64,000 nt of DNA from NCBI RefSeq assembly GCF_004000785.1, contig NZ_BILX01000025.1:24549-88548 (forward strand), written 5' to 3'. A program made the translations under genes and the position numbers. The notes under the pieces are model-generated. The model was given only the letters and a program-made list of their open reading frames with translations. It was not told the origin of the DNA and made no database searches. The stretch is from Paenibacillus ehimensis NBRC 15659. Lineage in GTDB: Bacteria > Bacillota > Bacilli > Paenibacillales > NBRC-103111. This document shows, piece after piece, positions 62,613-64,000 of the stretch (position 1 is its first letter; each line of letters starts with the position of its first letter).

Positions 62613-63530
62613 ATGGAACTGCTGCAGCTCCATTATTTTCGGACGGTCGCCAAGCTGGAGCACATGACGAGAGCGGCCCAAGAGCTTCACATCGCGCAGC
62701 CGGCGCTCAGCAAAACGATTTCCCGGCTGGAGGCGGATGTCGGGGTGCCCTTATTCGACCGCGAAGGCCGGCAAATCCGGCTCAACTCGTTCGGCAAAGC
62801 GTTTCTGGACAAAGTCGAAATGGCGCTGACCGCGCTGGAGGAAGGACGCCGGGAAGTGGCCGATATGGCCGGCATCGAGCAGGGAAGCATCGGCTTGGCC
62901 ATGTCCACGCTGAATCGTCTGACGGACCCTTTAAGCGCGTTTCTGTCCGTTTATCCGAACGTGAACTTTCGCATTACCCAAGCTTCCATGGATGAAATGG
63001 CGCAGCTTCTCGAAGCCGGCGAGGTCGATTTTTGCTTTACGGCGATGCCTATCGATCGGCCGGACATTAGCGCGGTAGACGTCCTGCACGAAGAGGTGTT
63101 TCTGGCCGTGCCTCCGGGGCACCCTCTGGCGGAACGCGGCAGCATTGCTTTAAGCGAGGTGGCCGATGAGCCGTTTATCGGATACAAGGAAGGATTTATT
63201 TTCCAAAAGATGAACGATGCGTTTTGCCGCGAGGCGGGGATATCGCCGAACTTCGTCTGCCGGGTAGACGAACCTGCCGCCATCGCAAGCTTGGTGTGCA
63301 CCGGGCTGGGCGTCGCGTTTGCGGGGGGATGCAATATGAACGCAACCTCCTCGCCGCTTACGCTGCTGCATATCGAACAGCCCGTTTGCCGGCGCACGTT
63401 CCAGCTCGCATGGCATGAGAAGCGGTACTTGTCGAAGGCGGCCTGCCATTTTCGCGATTTTGTCGTCGACTACTTTGCCGGACAGCAGAAGCAGACCCAG
63501 ACACGCAAGCTGGAAGCCGCCGTGAAGTAA
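62613..63530 (+). CDS. LysR-family regulator paired with quinone oxidoreductase, copy 2
   Basis: 305 residues: MELLQLHYFRTVAKLEHMTRAAQELHIAQPALSKTISRLE winged helix, effector domain ending in VDEPAAIASLVCTGLGVAFAGG and a C-terminal tail (KQTQTRKLEAAVK) absent from copy 1. AAGGAGG precedes the ATG. It is divergent from QOR copy 2 and likely regulates it. Confidence 0.92.
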   Translation: MELLQLHYFRTVAKLEHMTRAAQELHIAQPALSKTISRLEADVGVPLFDREGRQIRLNSFGKAFLDKVEMALTALEEGRREVADMAGIEQGSIGLAMSTLNRLTDPLSAFLSVYPNVNFRITQASMDEMAQLLEAGEVDFCFTAMPIDRPDISAVDVLHEEVFLAVPPGHPLAERGSIALSEVADEPFIGYKEGFIFQKMNDAFCREAGISPNFVCRVDEPAAIASLVCTGLGVAFAGGCNMNATSSPLTLLHIEQPVCRRTFQLAWHEKRYLSKAACHFRDFVVDYFAGQQKQTQTRKLEAAVK

Positions 63531-63537
63531 AGACAGG

Positions 63538-63572
63538 AAGAACCGTCCGGATCAATGCCGGACAGTTCTGCT
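63538..63572. terminator. Hairpin between LysR copy 2 and the DAHP synthase gene
   Basis: GAACCGTCCGG and CCGGACAGTTC pair with one mismatch across a six-base loop, between two convergent genes. Confidence 0.6.
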
Positions 63573-63589
63573 TTGCCAACCGATATAAT

Positions 63590-64000
63590 CTATCCAAGAA
63601 GGCCGGACTCCCGGACCTGAGCATAAAAATGACCGAACTCCTCGATATTGAGCTGCTGGGCGGCATCGGACAATGCTGTCGCCGGGTCCGGATGCACCTC
63701 GACCATGACCCCGTCGGCACCGGCGGCCAGAGCCGCTTTCGCGCATGGGGCAAGAATGTCTTTGCGTCCTGTCGAGTGCGTGACGTCGACGAGCACAGGC
63801 AGATGGCTTTCCTGCTTCAGGATCGGCACGGCGGAAATATCGAGCGTATTGCGGGTCGCCTTTTCGTATGTGCGAATGCCGCGTTCGATGAGCATAACCT
63901 GCGTATTGCCGCGGGACAAGATATACTCGGCCGCATGAAGGAATTCGTCGATCGTCGCCGCCAACCCGCGCTTGAGCAGAATCGGCTTGCGCACCTCGCC
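63590..64000 (-). CDS. aroF: 3-deoxy-7-phosphoheptulonate (DAHP) synthase, C-terminal part (truncated by window edge)
   Basis: About 137 residues of the C-terminal half are visible; the N-terminal part lies beyond the right edge. [104 protein letters not shown] are the AroF/AroA(G)-type barrel with metal-binding His and Glu. The enzyme condenses PEP and erythrose-4-phosphate, the first step of the shikimate pathway. It is not clear whether a chorismate-mutase or ACT domain is present in the missing part. Confidence 0.93.
   Translation of the reverse strand, partial: GEVRKPILLKRGLAATIDEFLHAAEYILSRGNTQVMLIERGIRTYEKATRNTLDISAVPILKQESHLPVLVDVTHSTGRKDILAPCAKAALAAGADGVMVEVHPDPATALSDAAQQLNIEEFGHFYAQVRESGLLG

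Noticed and set aside
1..64000. CRISPR arrays, tRNA, rRNA, prophage and intact insertion sequences
   Set aside because: No regularly spaced repeats, cloverleaf sequences, phage structural genes or transposase genes were found. The tetracycline locus in particular has no mobile element next to it.

Overview
The window looks like chromosome of a Gram-positive, endospore-forming bacterium of the Paenibacillaceae type. The evidence is a complete gerA-family germinant-receptor operon, a CwlJ-type cortex hydrolase, a Bacillus-like RpoD/SigA, AGGAGG-type ribosome binding sites with ATG, GTG and TTG starts, lipobox lipoproteins, moderately high GC and many intrinsic terminators. I saw no rRNA, tRNA, CRISPR array, prophage or intact insertion sequence.

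Left part (1-32 kb): the start of ppdK; murA with an Asp in place of the catalytic Cys, next to an FHA-winged-helix regulator; a Fur-controlled iron-siderophore set (binding lipoprotein, nitroreductase, and an AraC regulator fused to a second copy of the binding protein); an LTA-synthase-like sulfatase with a repeat linker; a heterodimeric ABC exporter; a VanZ-RDD protein; a UPF0173 hydrolase with a GNAT enzyme; a c-di-GMP island (MHYT-PAS-GGDEF-EAL enzyme, then a c-di-GMP-I riboswitch with its own promoter and terminator in front of a CheY-like gene); a DODA dioxygenase/DoxX pair divergent from an HxlR regulator; a GH31, propeller glycosidase and AraC operon; an HTH regulator, small protein and ClpP operon; an alginate-lyase-like gene; TerC; and a secreted protein.

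Middle (32-49 kb): cwlJ; a divergent pair of tetracycline-resistance-type genes (a ribosomal-protection GTPase and a TetL-like efflux pump with a leader peptide and an RBS-sequestering hairpin); a low-GC nucleotidyltransferase; a sarcosine-oxidase-like flavoenzyme and an aldo/keto reductase; then a ten-gene leftward sulfur-salvage cluster. That cluster holds a LysR regulator, two luciferase-type monooxygenases, a DinB-fold protein, a cystine-type ABC importer, an N-acetyltransferase and an N-deacetylase. It matches the plan of the Bacillus subtilis ytlI/ytmI-ytnM S-alkylcysteine pathway: import, N-acetylation, oxidative removal of the S-substituent, then deacetylation to cysteine.

Right part (49-64 kb): two copies of a divergent LysR/quinone-oxidoreductase module, at 48.9-50.8 kb and 61.4-63.5 kb, sharing operator-like blocks at identical 41-bp spacing. 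Between them lie a secreted beta-helix protein, an acyltransferase, an EamA transporter, a DeoR regulator, the gerA operon, an NlpC/P60 hydrolase and an rpoD gene without dnaG beside it. The rpoD leader carries an opposing promoter whose 25-bp spacer is three 8-bp tandem repeats (losing one unit would give 17 bp), followed by a terminator. The window ends inside a DAHP synthase gene.
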